A stretch of DNA of 64,000 nt from Candidatus Melainabacteria bacterium. Its GTDB lineage: Bacteria; Cyanobacteriota; Vampirovibrionia; Gastranaerophilales; Gastranaerophilaceae. The translations under genes and the position numbers were made by a program. The DNA is taken from NCBI GenBank assembly GCA_003258795.1, contig QHMH01000005.1, positions 127,457 to 191,456 of the forward strand, in the 5' to 3' direction. Under the pieces are notes generated by a model. It saw only the letters and a program-made list of their open reading frames with translations. It searched no databases and was not told the DNA's origin. Within the stretch, counting starts at the first letter, position 1; each line of letters starts with the position of its first letter. Shown one piece after another: positions 35,101 to 43,333 of the stretch.

Positions 35101-36075
35101 ATGAAAAATGATAGAAAACTTACGGCATTTATCGTACCAACAGGAATTGGAGCAAATATCGGCGGATATGCGGGTGATGCAGGGTTTTGGGCAAGAAGAT
35201 TTGCAAAATATTCTGACCTAATAGTTAACCCAAATGTTGTTAATGCAGGTTGCTTTTCTGCTATAACAGAAAATATGCTCTACGTTGAAGGTTACTCACT
35301 TGACGAGTTTTTCAAAGGGAATTTGTATTTGAAAAAGCCTATAAAAAATAAGGTTGGAGTAATTTTTGACAAATCTATTCCAAAAGATGTTTTAAATATA
35401 CACATAAACACTTTAAATGCAGTAAGGGTTGTCTATGATATAGATATAATTTATGAAACAACACAAGAGGCTGTTGGAGTTGAGTTTTACGTTGATGAAA
35501 CTAAGATATCAACTGGATTGGTAAACAATACAGAAACTATTTTAAATTGTGCAAAAGAATTAAAAAGCAAGGGTGCAGATGCACTTGCAATCGTTTGCAG
35601 ATTTGACGAGGACACCTTAAATGATGATTACGAAAATGGGGTAGGTGTTGACCCAATAGGTGGTGTAGAAGCCATAATCTCACACTACATATCAAAAGAA
35701 ATGCTAATGCCTGCTGCACATGCACCAGCATTTGATGATTTTTCTATTTCAACAAATCTCGTCAACCCAAAATCTGCTGCTGAATATATTACTCCTACAT
35801 TTTTGCCTTGCATTTTAATAGGATTAGCAAATGCACCAAGACTTACAAAAGAAAAGTCAGTAGACACGATATCAATAGACGATTTGGATTATTTGATTAT
35901 GCCATACAATTCATTAGGTGCAGTTCCTGTATTTGAAGCGTTAAAGAGGAAAATCCCCGTTTATGCAATCGCTGAAAACACAACTGTACTTGATGTAACA
36001 AAGAATAATTTACATCTTGATGATATAATAGTGACTGACAGCTACCAAAGTTGTTTGGAGTTAATTGCAAGATGA
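35101..36075 (+). CDS. DUF3326 domain-containing protein
   Basis: 324 aa from the ATG at 35101; the frame is open further upstream, but that would cross the terminator at 35047. The sequence opens FIVPTGIGANIGGYAGDAGFWARRFAKYSDLIVNPNVVNAG and later has VGVDPIGGVEAIISHYIS and MPYNSLGAVPVFEALKRKIPVYAIAENTT. DUF3326 proteins are known mainly from cyanobacteria and relatives; their function is unknown. The GxGANIGGYAGDA loop looks like a ligand-binding site. The stop overlaps the holA start (ATGA). Confidence 0.85.
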   Translation: MKNDRKLTAFIVPTGIGANIGGYAGDAGFWARRFAKYSDLIVNPNVVNAGCFSAITENMLYVEGYSLDEFFKGNLYLKKPIKNKVGVIFDKSIPKDVLNIHINTLNAVRVVYDIDIIYETTQEAVGVEFYVDETKISTGLVNNTETILNCAKELKSKGADALAIVCRFDEDTLNDDYENGVGVDPIGGVEAIISHYISKEMLMPAAHAPAFDDFSISTNLVNPKSAAEYITPTFLPCILIGLANAPRLTKEKSVDTISIDDLDYLIMPYNSLGAVPVFEALKRKIPVYAIAENTTVLDVTKNNLHLDDIIVTDSYQSCLELIAR

Positions 36076-37034
36076 AGGCATACTTTTTTTACGGAGATGA
36101 AGAATTTTTAATTGAGAGAGAAATCAACAGTATGAGAGAAAAGCTGCTTGATAAAAACTTCTCGACAATGAACTATAAAACAATAAGCAATCCTTCTTAT
36201 GCGGATTTTATATCAATATTGAGAACCCAACCGATGATGTTCGGAAATCAAATGATTGTTATAAACATAGAAAAATATTTTACACAAACCTTTGAGGACA
36301 AAGAGATAAATGAAATGTCAAAAGCGTTAGATAATATAGCTGATTCCTTGTACATTGTTTTTGTTTATAACCTACCTCGAAATGAAAATAAAAAATTAGA
36401 TTCAAGAAGAAGAATCTACAAACTCCTCATGCAAAAGACCGCAACTACGGAATTTGCCTCAATAAAATCATACAATGTTGATGCCTTATCAAAATTTATA
36501 AATTCAGAAGCGAAAAAAAATGGGGTTACAATGGAAGTTAAGGCTGTTCAAAAACTAATTGAACAAGTTGGAAATAATCTCAGAGATTTGTCTAAAGAAA
36601 TTGAAAAACTTGTTCTTGCCGCTTACCCACAAAAAAAGATAACCGAAAAAAACGTAAAAGATATTTGCGTTACAAATGAGGACTTATTTGCTTTTTCTGA
36701 CATTTTATTTAAAGGTCAAAAAGCTCAAGCGCTAAAAGAATTTAGAAAACTTTGCGACAAAAAGCATCCACTTGAGATAATTTCAGCTCTACAAACCATG
36801 TTACGCAAAACAATAATCACAAAACTAAACGAAAAAAAACTCTCAACTTTTGATATTGCAAAACTCACAAATCAAAATGAGTTTGTTGTAAAAAAAACAT
36901 TAGAAAAGTTTAAAAATACTCCGTTAACCGACCTTGTAAAACTAAAAAGGAATATTGCAAATGCAGAATATAATATAAAGTCAGGGCTATCTTTAAACGT
37001 AAATGAAGAAATAGAATATGCATTTTTAAAATAA
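36072..37034 (+). CDS. holA: DNA polymerase III delta subunit
   Basis: 320 aa from the ATG at 36072, which overlaps the DUF3326 stop; a TTG seven codons earlier is less likely. Clamp-loader delta features are AYFFYGDEEFLIEREI at the start, a vestigial AAA+ region (LYIVFVYNLPRNENKKLDSR), LIEQVGNNLRDLSKEIEKL and the C-terminal helical collar (FSDILFKGQKAQALKEFRKLCDKKHPLEIISALQTMLRK). It opens the beta clamp during loading. Confidence 0.92.
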   Translation: MKAYFFYGDEEFLIEREINSMREKLLDKNFSTMNYKTISNPSYADFISILRTQPMMFGNQMIVINIEKYFTQTFEDKEINEMSKALDNIADSLYIVFVYNLPRNENKKLDSRRRIYKLLMQKTATTEFASIKSYNVDALSKFINSEAKKNGVTMEVKAVQKLIEQVGNNLRDLSKEIEKLVLAAYPQKKITEKNVKDICVTNEDLFAFSDILFKGQKAQALKEFRKLCDKKHPLEIISALQTMLRKTIITKLNEKKLSTFDIAKLTNQNEFVVKKTLEKFKNTPLTDLVKLKRNIANAEYNIKSGLSLNVNEEIEYAFLK

Positions 37035-37036
37035 AA

Positions 37037-37060
37037 AAAAACGGGACTTTGCCCGTTTAA
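37037..37060. terminator. Intrinsic terminator (mainly minus strand)
   Basis: AAACGGG...CCCGTTT (37039-37058) preceded on the plus strand by an eight-base A-run. On the minus strand this gives a hairpin plus a long T tract, ending the 55-aa gene; on the plus strand it may also stop holA transcripts, with a weaker T tract. Confidence 0.8.
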
Positions 37061-37090
37061 ACCATTTTACCCTTTTCCTTATTAAATCGA

Positions 37091-37258
37091 CTATGCAATG
37101 AAGTTTTGTCCCATCCAGCTTGCTCCGTGGAAGAATGATTCTGTAATTATTGACTTCATTGTCATTGTTTTAACATCTGTTGTTTGTTGAGCGTTGATTG
37201 TTTCTGCCATTTTTTTATATCTATCAGCAACTGTTTGACTAAAAACGAATTTTTTCAT
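37091..37258 (-). CDS. Small 55-aa protein
   Basis: Reads MKKFVFSQTVADRYKKMAET..., ending SFFHGASWMGQNFIA. GAGG and AAAGAAAAG lie upstream, and its own terminator (37037-37060) follows. It is helix-forming, without a signal peptide or cysteines. The gap between alaS and holA is otherwise empty, and the alaS terminator separates it from alaS. Not recognised. It shares with the 71-aa protein at 32733 a C-terminus of the type G-(G/Q)-N-F-(M/I)-A. Confidence 0.6.
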   Translation of the reverse strand: MKKFVFSQTVADRYKKMAETINAQQTTDVKTMTMKSIITESFFHGASWMGQNFIA

Positions 37259-37308
37259 CTCTTTTCTTTCCTCAATCTCTACTCTTATATAAAGTTTTTA
37301 TTTCAAAA

Positions 37309-37343
37309 AAAATTGCTTTTTTGTTTTCCAAAAAAGCAATTTT
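37309..37343 (-). terminator. alaS terminator
   Basis: A 14-bp stem, AAAATTGCTTTTTT with AAAAAAGCAATTTT (37309-37322 with 37330-37343), ending on the minus strand in a T run. It lies 50 nt downstream of the alaS stop. Confidence 0.85.
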
Positions 37344-37392
37344 CCTTAACATAACTTAACAATGAGTTTTAAACCGCTATTTATATTGAGTT

Positions 37393-39963
37393 TTAGCTCA
37401 AAGAATTTTCAAATTCAGCTAAAGCATCATCAATAAGTTTTTCATCATCGCCCAAGCCACCTTGTGCAAAATCAGGACGACCACCGCCTCTGCCATTACA
37501 TTTTTTTGCGATTTCAGAAACAATTTTTCCTGCGTTAAACTTATCTGTTAGAGATTTTGAAACTCTAACAATTATTGTAGCTCCAGAAACTATTACTATA
37601 ATAGAATTTTCATTCAAATTACCCAACATTTCCACACCTTCTCTCAAGGCTTGAGTATCAAATTTCTGAATTTTTTTAACTAAAATTTTTCCAAAAGAAG
37701 TATCTTTTAGAACAAAAGATTTGAAAAGTGTTTTAGCTTGAAGAGATTTAAGGTTTGTAAGTTCTTTTTGTAGTTCTTTATTTTCCTCCTGCAATTTAGA
37801 AATACGTTCCAAAACCTCTTCTGGTTGTGCTTTAAAATGTTTTGCAATTTGATTAAGTTCTTCATCTTTTTTATTCAAATAGTTGATAGCTTCTTCACCT
37901 GCAATAGCTTCAATTCTTCTTGTACCAGCAGCAATAGCACTTTCAGAGAGAATTTTAACAAGTCTTAAATCGGCACTGTTTCTTGCATGAGTTCCACCGC
38001 AAAATTCTTTTGAAACTTCACAATTTTCTTTACCAATACAAACAACTCTAACCGTGTCACCATATTTTTCACCAAACAAAGCTGTAGCACCAGTCAATTG
38101 AGCTTCTTCAAGCGACATAACTTTAGTATTAACTTCAAGTTTTTCAGCAATTTCATTATTGATAATATTTTCAACAGATTTTAATTCATCAGCACTAACT
38201 GCACGTGAAAAAGAAAAGTCAAAACGAGTTCTATTCTCTTCAACTTGAGAACCAGCTTGTTTAACCTCATCACCTAAAACTTTAACCAAAGCAGCTTGTA
38301 AAAGGTGAGCTGTTGTGTGGTGAAGTCTAATATTTTCACGTCTTTTAACATCTATTTTTGCATGAACACATTCTGGAATTTGTTCAGCTCTACATCTGTG
38401 AACATACAAATCATTAACTTTGAAAGTAGTAAGAACTTCGACATCATTCAAATATCCACTATCACCAACCTGACCACCACATTCTGCATAGAAAGGGGTT
38501 TTATCAAGAATTACATCGGTTAGTCCATTTTCTACCGGAACGGTTGCAAGAACTTTTGCATCACATTCATTTTCTTCATAACCAACGAATTTAGTTGCTC
38601 CGAATTTCTTTTCGAGTTCAACATAAACCAAATCGTCAGTTAAGCTGATTTTTTGAGCTGCAGCCTTTGCTCTATTTTTTTGTTCAGCCATTTCACGATT
38701 AAAACCTTCTACATCAACAGAAAGTCCACTTTCTTGAGCAATTTCTAAAGTTAGTTCCATTGGAAATCCGTAAGTATCATAGAGTTTAAAAGCATCTTTC
38801 CCAGAAATATTTTCCTTTTTTGAAAGTAAATCTTCAAGAAGTTTGTACCCTCTATCAAGAGTGAGTTTAAATCTTTCTTCTTCTGCAAGGATAACTTGTT
38901 TAATTTTTTCCTTATTTTCAATCAAATCAGGGTATGTTTCACCGTACATATCTACAACTTTATCAACAAGTTTGTGTAGAAATGGAAGTTCCAAACCAAG
39001 CATTTTACCATGTCTTAAAGCTCTTCTTGTAATCATTCTCAAAACATAACTTCTACCTTCATTTGCAGGAAGAACGCCGTCGTTTATGAGGAATGTTACG
39101 CAACGAGCATGGTCAGTGATAATTCTCAAAGAGATATCAGTTTTTTCACTTTTTTTATAAGGAACATTTGCCATAGCGGAAACTTCATCAAGAATTGGCT
39201 TTAAAAGGTCAGTTTCAAAAGTTGATTCCTTGCCCTGACAAACCATTGTAATTCTTTCTAACCCCATACCAGTGTCGACATTTTTCTTATCAAGTGGGGA
39301 TTGATTTCCTTCTTCATCTTGGAAAAGCTCTGTGAATACCAAATTCCAGATTTCAACCCATCTGTCGCATTCGCAAGTATCTATTCCGCAATCATCACTA
39401 CATTTTAAATGTTCACCTAAATCATAATGAATTTCAGAACAAGGACCACAAGAACCGGTTGCCCCAGGAGGACCCCAGAAATTGTCTTTTTTTCCTTTTC
39501 TTTTTATTCTATCTGGAGAAACGCCAACATCGTTAACCCAAATATCATAAGCTTCATCGTCTGTTTCATAAATAGTTACCCAAAGTCTGTCTTTGTCTAA
39601 CTTCAAGTAATTTGTAATAAAATCCCATGCCCATGGAATAATTTCTTTTTTATAATAATCTCCAAAAGAGAAGTTGCCCAACATTTCAAAAAAAGTATGG
39701 TGGCGTGGAGTTCTTCCAACATTTTCAATATCTGAATCTTTACCACCGGCTCTTGCACATTTTTGGCAAGATGTAGCTCTTGCAGGAGAAAATTTTGGTT
39801 CTTCAAGTCCCAAATAATAAGGCATAAACTGTAACATACCTGCAGTTGTTAAAAGAACAGTAGGGTTGTCTGGCACCAAACTTGAGCTCTTTACCAAAGT
39901 ATGATTATGTTTATTTTTAAAGTAGTCTAAATATAATTTTCTTATTTCATTTCCGCTTAACAT
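37393..39963 (-). CDS. alaS: Alanyl-tRNA synthetase
   Basis: 856 aa from the ATG at 39963, which has GGAG 6 nt upstream; an in-frame start 15 codons earlier is not supported. The class II catalytic core shows RKLYLDYFKNKHNHTLVKSSSLVP, TTAGMLQFMPYYLG and GMGLERIT. The editing domain has HHTTAHLLQAAL (HxxxH) and CGGTHARNSADLR. A C-terminal coiled coil plus C-Ala domain ends in GGGRPDFAQGG. It charges tRNA-Ala and is the only synthetase in the window. Confidence 0.98.
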   Translation of the reverse strand: MLSGNEIRKLYLDYFKNKHNHTLVKSSSLVPDNPTVLLTTAGMLQFMPYYLGLEEPKFSPARATSCQKCARAGGKDSDIENVGRTPRHHTFFEMLGNFSFGDYYKKEIIPWAWDFITNYLKLDKDRLWVTIYETDDEAYDIWVNDVGVSPDRIKRKGKKDNFWGPPGATGSCGPCSEIHYDLGEHLKCSDDCGIDTCECDRWVEIWNLVFTELFQDEEGNQSPLDKKNVDTGMGLERITMVCQGKESTFETDLLKPILDEVSAMANVPYKKSEKTDISLRIITDHARCVTFLINDGVLPANEGRSYVLRMITRRALRHGKMLGLELPFLHKLVDKVVDMYGETYPDLIENKEKIKQVILAEEERFKLTLDRGYKLLEDLLSKKENISGKDAFKLYDTYGFPMELTLEIAQESGLSVDVEGFNREMAEQKNRAKAAAQKISLTDDLVYVELEKKFGATKFVGYEENECDAKVLATVPVENGLTDVILDKTPFYAECGGQVGDSGYLNDVEVLTTFKVNDLYVHRCRAEQIPECVHAKIDVKRRENIRLHHTTAHLLQAALVKVLGDEVKQAGSQVEENRTRFDFSFSRAVSADELKSVENIINNEIAEKLEVNTKVMSLEEAQLTGATALFGEKYGDTVRVVCIGKENCEVSKEFCGGTHARNSADLRLVKILSESAIAAGTRRIEAIAGEEAINYLNKKDEELNQIAKHFKAQPEEVLERISKLQEENKELQKELTNLKSLQAKTLFKSFVLKDTSFGKILVKKIQKFDTQALREGVEMLGNLNENSIIVIVSGATIIVRVSKSLTDKFNAGKIVSEIAKKCNGRGGGRPDFAQGGLGDDEKLIDDALAEFENSLS

Positions 39964-40064
39964 TCTTTTCTCCTTAAAAAAATTTTCGATAAGTAAATTA
40001 TACCCCAAAAATTTTTGATAAATACTGATATTTTTAATGTATAATGGTAAACGGAGAATTGTGT

Positions 40065-40976
40065 ATGAAAAAGAAAATTTGTCTTTGTTCTGATGATCCG
40101 ACGGATTGGTTTGGCAAAGTAAGAGAACTTTTTGAAAAGAAAGATTGCGAATTTAAGGCGTATCCGGAAATCTCACTTGAGGAGGCTGATAAGATATTTT
40201 ACTTTAATATGCCGTCAGAAGTTAAATATCCAGAAAAATCTTATGTTTGGATTGCGGAACCTCCAGTAATTTTTAAAAGGAATTTCAAAAAGGATAAATT
40301 TAAATTTTTCAAGAAAATTTTTACATGGGATAAAACCCTTATTGACGGCAAAAAGTTTATAAAACTAAACTATCCACAAAATTTTCAAAACATAGATTTT
40401 GATCTAAGTAAAAAAGAAAAATTACTATGCCTTGTCGCAAAAAATAAAAGTTCAAATCGTGAAAATGAGTTATTTAGTGAAAGAGCAAAAGCAATTATTT
40501 GGTTTGAAAAATTTGCTGCAAATGATTTTGACTTATACGGTAAAGATTGGGATTTAGGGATTTCTCTCAATTTAGGATTTATAAAATATGGAAAATATTT
40601 TCCAAAATGTTATAGAGGATGTGTAGAAAAGAAGGACAAAGTTGTAAGAAAACATAAGTTTTCTATTGCTTATGAGAATTGGTACAATGACAGAGGATAT
40701 ATAACAGAAAAGATTTTCGATTGTTTTAATGCATCAAATGTACCGATATATCTTGGTGAAAAGAACATCGAAAAAGTAATTCCAAAAGATTGTTTTATAG
40801 ATAAAAGAGATTTTAAAAACTACAAATCACTCTATGAGTACATAAAAAATATGGACGATTCAACATATATTGAGTATTTGAAAAATATAGATAAGTATAT
40901 AAAATCTGATAATGCAAAAGAATTTACAACAGAAGTATGGGCTAATACAATTGTTAATGAAATATTGTCTGAATAG
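40065..40976 (+). CDS. Family 10 (alpha-1,3-fucosyltransferase-like) glycosyltransferase
   Basis: 303 aa from the ATG at 40065 with GGAG 8 nt upstream. The C-terminal half holds the family signature KFSIAYENWYNDRGYITEKIFDCFNASNVPIYLGEKNIEKVIPKDCFID, matching the donor-binding region of GT10 (GDP-fucose) enzymes. WIAEPPVIFKRN in the N-terminal half is also typical. No membrane anchor. It would decorate a surface glycan with fucose; the acceptor is unknown. It stands alone, next to a decayed Bro-N gene, which suggests an accessory insertion region. Confidence 0.85.
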   Translation: MKKKICLCSDDPTDWFGKVRELFEKKDCEFKAYPEISLEEADKIFYFNMPSEVKYPEKSYVWIAEPPVIFKRNFKKDKFKFFKKIFTWDKTLIDGKKFIKLNYPQNFQNIDFDLSKKEKLLCLVAKNKSSNRENELFSERAKAIIWFEKFAANDFDLYGKDWDLGISLNLGFIKYGKYFPKCYRGCVEKKDKVVRKHKFSIAYENWYNDRGYITEKIFDCFNASNVPIYLGEKNIEKVIPKDCFIDKRDFKNYKSLYEYIKNMDDSTYIEYLKNIDKYIKSDNAKEFTTEVWANTIVNEILSE

Positions 40977-41002
40977 GTGAAACCAAAACAGGAAATATAA
41001 GA

Positions 41003-41573
41003 ATGGGTGAAGATTTAACTTTATTTGAGGATAAACAAATTAGACATATTTATGATGAAGGAAAAGAATAATATTATTTTTCTGTTGTAGATATTGTTGC
41101 TATATTGATTGATAAAGATTATCAATCGGCAAGAAAATACCGGAATAAATTAGCACAACGTTTGCGTAATGAGGGTTCTGAGCAAACGGTGACAAATTGT
41201 CACCCCCCTTAAAATGCAAACTGCTGGTGGCATGCAAAAAGTTAATTGCGCAGATGTAGAAGGCATATTTAGAATAATCCAGTCTATTCCGTCAAAAAAA
41301 GCTGAACCTATCAAACAATGGTTAGCCAAAGTTGGACAAGAGCGAGTTCAAGAGATGGCAGACCCTTCAAAAGCGATTGATAGAGCAAGAGAAACTTACC
41401 AGAAACTTGGTCGTTCTGAAAAGTGGATTCAGCAAAGAATGACAGGACAAGAAACCAGAAATAAATTGACGGATTATTGGAAAGAACATGATATTAAAGA
41501 GGGTTATGCTATTTTAACGAATATTATTCACCAAGAATGGTCTGGATTGTCAGTAAAAGAACACATGAAATGA
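41003..41573 (+). pseudogene. Bro-N family (phage antirepressor-like) pseudogene
   Basis: The first reading frame starts at an ATG with AGGAAATATAAGA before it: MGEDLTLFEDKQIRHIYDEGKE, then an in-frame TAA (41069-41071), then YYFSVVDIVAILIDKDYQSARKYRNKLAQRLRNEGSEQTVTNCH. At a run of six C (about 41203-41208) the frame shifts by +1 into QTAGGMQKVNCADVEGIFRIIQSIPSKKAEPIKQWLAKVGQERVQE..., ending early at KEHMK. Together these parts give a typical Bro-N domain protein with the C-terminal part missing. Three lesions (nonsense, frameshift, truncation) argue for a decayed gene. Related proteins occur on phages and in bacterial toxin or defence islands. Confidence 0.85.
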
Positions 41574-41736
41574 TTCTTTGTAACACTTGCTTTGATTATT
41601 TAGTATTTTTTAGGCTTTTTGGTGCAACAAAATAAAATCGTACTTTTGTTACATTTTTAGTGCATGTATATAAACTTTAATAAAAATATGTTATAATAAA
41701 GTTTAAGCAATTAAACTTAACTAAGGGTGATTTATA

Positions 41737-42861
41737 ATGAAGGAATACCAAGCAGGAACATATATTTTACACAACGGCTACAAGCCATTCAATCCGTCTT
41801 TTATCAATGATGATATAGATTGGAAGTTGGATGAACTTGCTCCATTATTGCAAGACGCCAGTCTTTGGCTTGGTAAATTGAATTCTTACGCTGATTTGAT
41901 TCCTAATATTGAATTTTTTATAAAAATGTACGCAACAAAAGAAGCCACAAACTCAAACAGAATTGAAGGCACAAGAACAACATTTGATGATGCTATTTCG
42001 CCTGTTGAACAAATTAGACCTGAATTTCGTGACGATTGGCATGAGGTTCAAAACTATATTCAAGCCATAAATTACTCTATTGAAAGATTAAATGAATTGC
42101 CTATTTCAATGAGGTTAATTAAAGAGGCTCATAAAATTTTGTTGCAAGGCGTTAGAGATGAACACAAAACTCCAGGAGAAATTAGAAAAACACAAAACTG
42201 GATTGGTGGTTCTTCACTTCAAGATGCATTTTTTATTCCGCCTGAACCTAATATGTTATCAGATTTATTGACTGATATTGAAAAATTTTTGCACAACGAA
42301 AACTTGCAAGTGCCTGAAATAATAAGAGCCGGCATTGTTCATTATCAATTTGAAACAATCCACCCCTTCTTAGACGGAAATGGTAGAACGGGTAGACTCT
42401 TGATTATTTTATATTTGATAAGCGCAGGATTATTGAATAAACCAGTTTTATATATTTCAGACTTTTTTGAAAGAAACAGAATGTCTTATTATGATTCGCT
42501 TTCAATGGTTAAACAAACAAATAATATTACTCAATGGCTAAAATTCTTCTTAAGTGGAGTTATTGAAACCTCAAAAAATAGTATCAAAACTTTTGAAGAA
42601 ATCATAAAACTTAAGAATAAAGTTGAAAGCAAACTTGAGAAAATTGGTAAAAAAGCAACAAATGGAGAAAAATTGTTAGAGTTATTATATTCTCAACCAA
42701 AAGTCAATGCACAAATAATATCTAATGAACTTAATCTTTCAATTGTTACAGTAAATAGTTTACTAAAAACCTTTGTTGAAATTGGTATTTTAGAAGAAAA
42801 AACAGGTATGAGCCGTAATCGTTATTATGCATTTGAAGATTATATTAAAATATTTAGATAA
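41737..42861 (+). CDS. Class II Fic family protein (AMPylase) with C-terminal winged helix
   Basis: 374 aa. The full Fic motif HPFLDGNGRTGR is at 209-220 with catalytic H209. An N-terminal autoinhibitory motif (S/T)xxxE(G/N) is visible as S73-N-R-I-E77-G78, which places it in class II. The Fic_N domain covers about 1-95 and a C-terminal winged-helix segment about 305-365 (NAQIISNELNLSIVTVNSLLKTFVEIGIL). Such enzymes transfer AMP to target proteins or themselves. TATAAT lies near 41690-41695 and AAGGGTGA before the ATG. It stands alone downstream of the Bro-N pseudogene. Confidence 0.93.
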   Translation: MKEYQAGTYILHNGYKPFNPSFINDDIDWKLDELAPLLQDASLWLGKLNSYADLIPNIEFFIKMYATKEATNSNRIEGTRTTFDDAISPVEQIRPEFRDDWHEVQNYIQAINYSIERLNELPISMRLIKEAHKILLQGVRDEHKTPGEIRKTQNWIGGSSLQDAFFIPPEPNMLSDLLTDIEKFLHNENLQVPEIIRAGIVHYQFETIHPFLDGNGRTGRLLIILYLISAGLLNKPVLYISDFFERNRMSYYDSLSMVKQTNNITQWLKFFLSGVIETSKNSIKTFEEIIKLKNKVESKLEKIGKKATNGEKLLELLYSQPKVNAQIISNELNLSIVTVNSLLKTFVEIGILEEKTGMSRNRYYAFEDYIKIFR

Positions 42862-42902
42862 TATTCCAATATTAAACTTTGACGCTTGTTAAATTTCATA
42901 AA

Positions 42903-42945
42903 TTATCGCACCATAAATTTGTATTTATCGTACCATAATGGAACG
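42903..42945. repeat. Short direct repeat and imperfect inverted repeat
   Basis: TTATCGCACCATAA (42903-42916) recurs 22 bp later as TTATCGTACCATAA (42925-42938). The second copy extends into an imperfect inverted repeat CGTACCAT-A-ATGGAACG (42929-42945). It sits just after the Fic gene. It may be an operator pair two helical turns apart; the controlled gene is unclear. Confidence 0.35.
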
Positions 42946-43084
42946 ATTTTACAAGTTATTTTGATAAAAGTGTATTTAGAATACATTTCCACTTTGTACT
43001 TTTGTATATCCTTAGGATTTAGATAAAATTTCATTAGTTATTGCTTCAATATATTTTGTTTATTTATTTCACATACAAAAATAA

Positions 43085-43165
43085 TGTCGGAGAAGGGACT
43101 TGAACCCTCAAGAATTTCTTCATACGCACCTGAAACGCACGTGTTTACCATTTCACCACTCCGAC
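43085..43165 (-). tRNA. tRNA-Leu (anticodon CAG)
   Basis: Class II tRNA with long variable arm. The acceptor GTCGGAG pairs with CTCCGAC, and the discriminator base is A. D-loop GGTGAAATGGTAAACAC, anticodon loop TTCAGGT with CAG, variable arm around TGAAGAAATTCTTGA, and T-arm GGGTTCAAGTCCC are all present. The 3' CCA is not encoded. Confidence 0.95.
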
Positions 43166-43235
43166 ATTTTTGAAAATCATTATATTACAAAATTTGTCTT
43201 TCCTTTTAAAAGAAATAAAATATATTATTAAATTT

Positions 43236-43256
43236 ATTGTAACATTATTGTAACAT
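43236..43256 (+). repeat. Tandem TTGTAACAT boxes upstream of a sigma-28-like promoter
   Basis: ATTGTAACAT occurs at 43236-43245 and again at 43247-43256, exactly one helical turn (11 bp) apart, ending 14 bp before the TAAA of the promoter at 43271. Related TTTTGTAA(C/A)A words lie before the promoters at 6465 and 51246. Possible activator site. Confidence 0.4.
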
Positions 43257-43270
43257 GTTTTTGTTATAAT

Positions 43271-43298
43271 TAAAGAAATCATGCATATCTGCCGATAA
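43271..43298 (+). promoter_or_regulatory. Sigma-28 (FliA/SigD)-like promoter, perfect -10
   Basis: TAAAG begins at 43271; after a 16-base spacer from TAAA comes GCCGATAA (43291-43298), an exact match to the FliA -10 consensus. Transcription would begin near 43305, about 29 nt before the ATG at 43334. This is the best example of the set. Confidence 0.75.
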
Positions 43299-43333
43299 TT
43301 AAGGTAAGAATAAGGAAAGAAAGGTAGTCGAAA

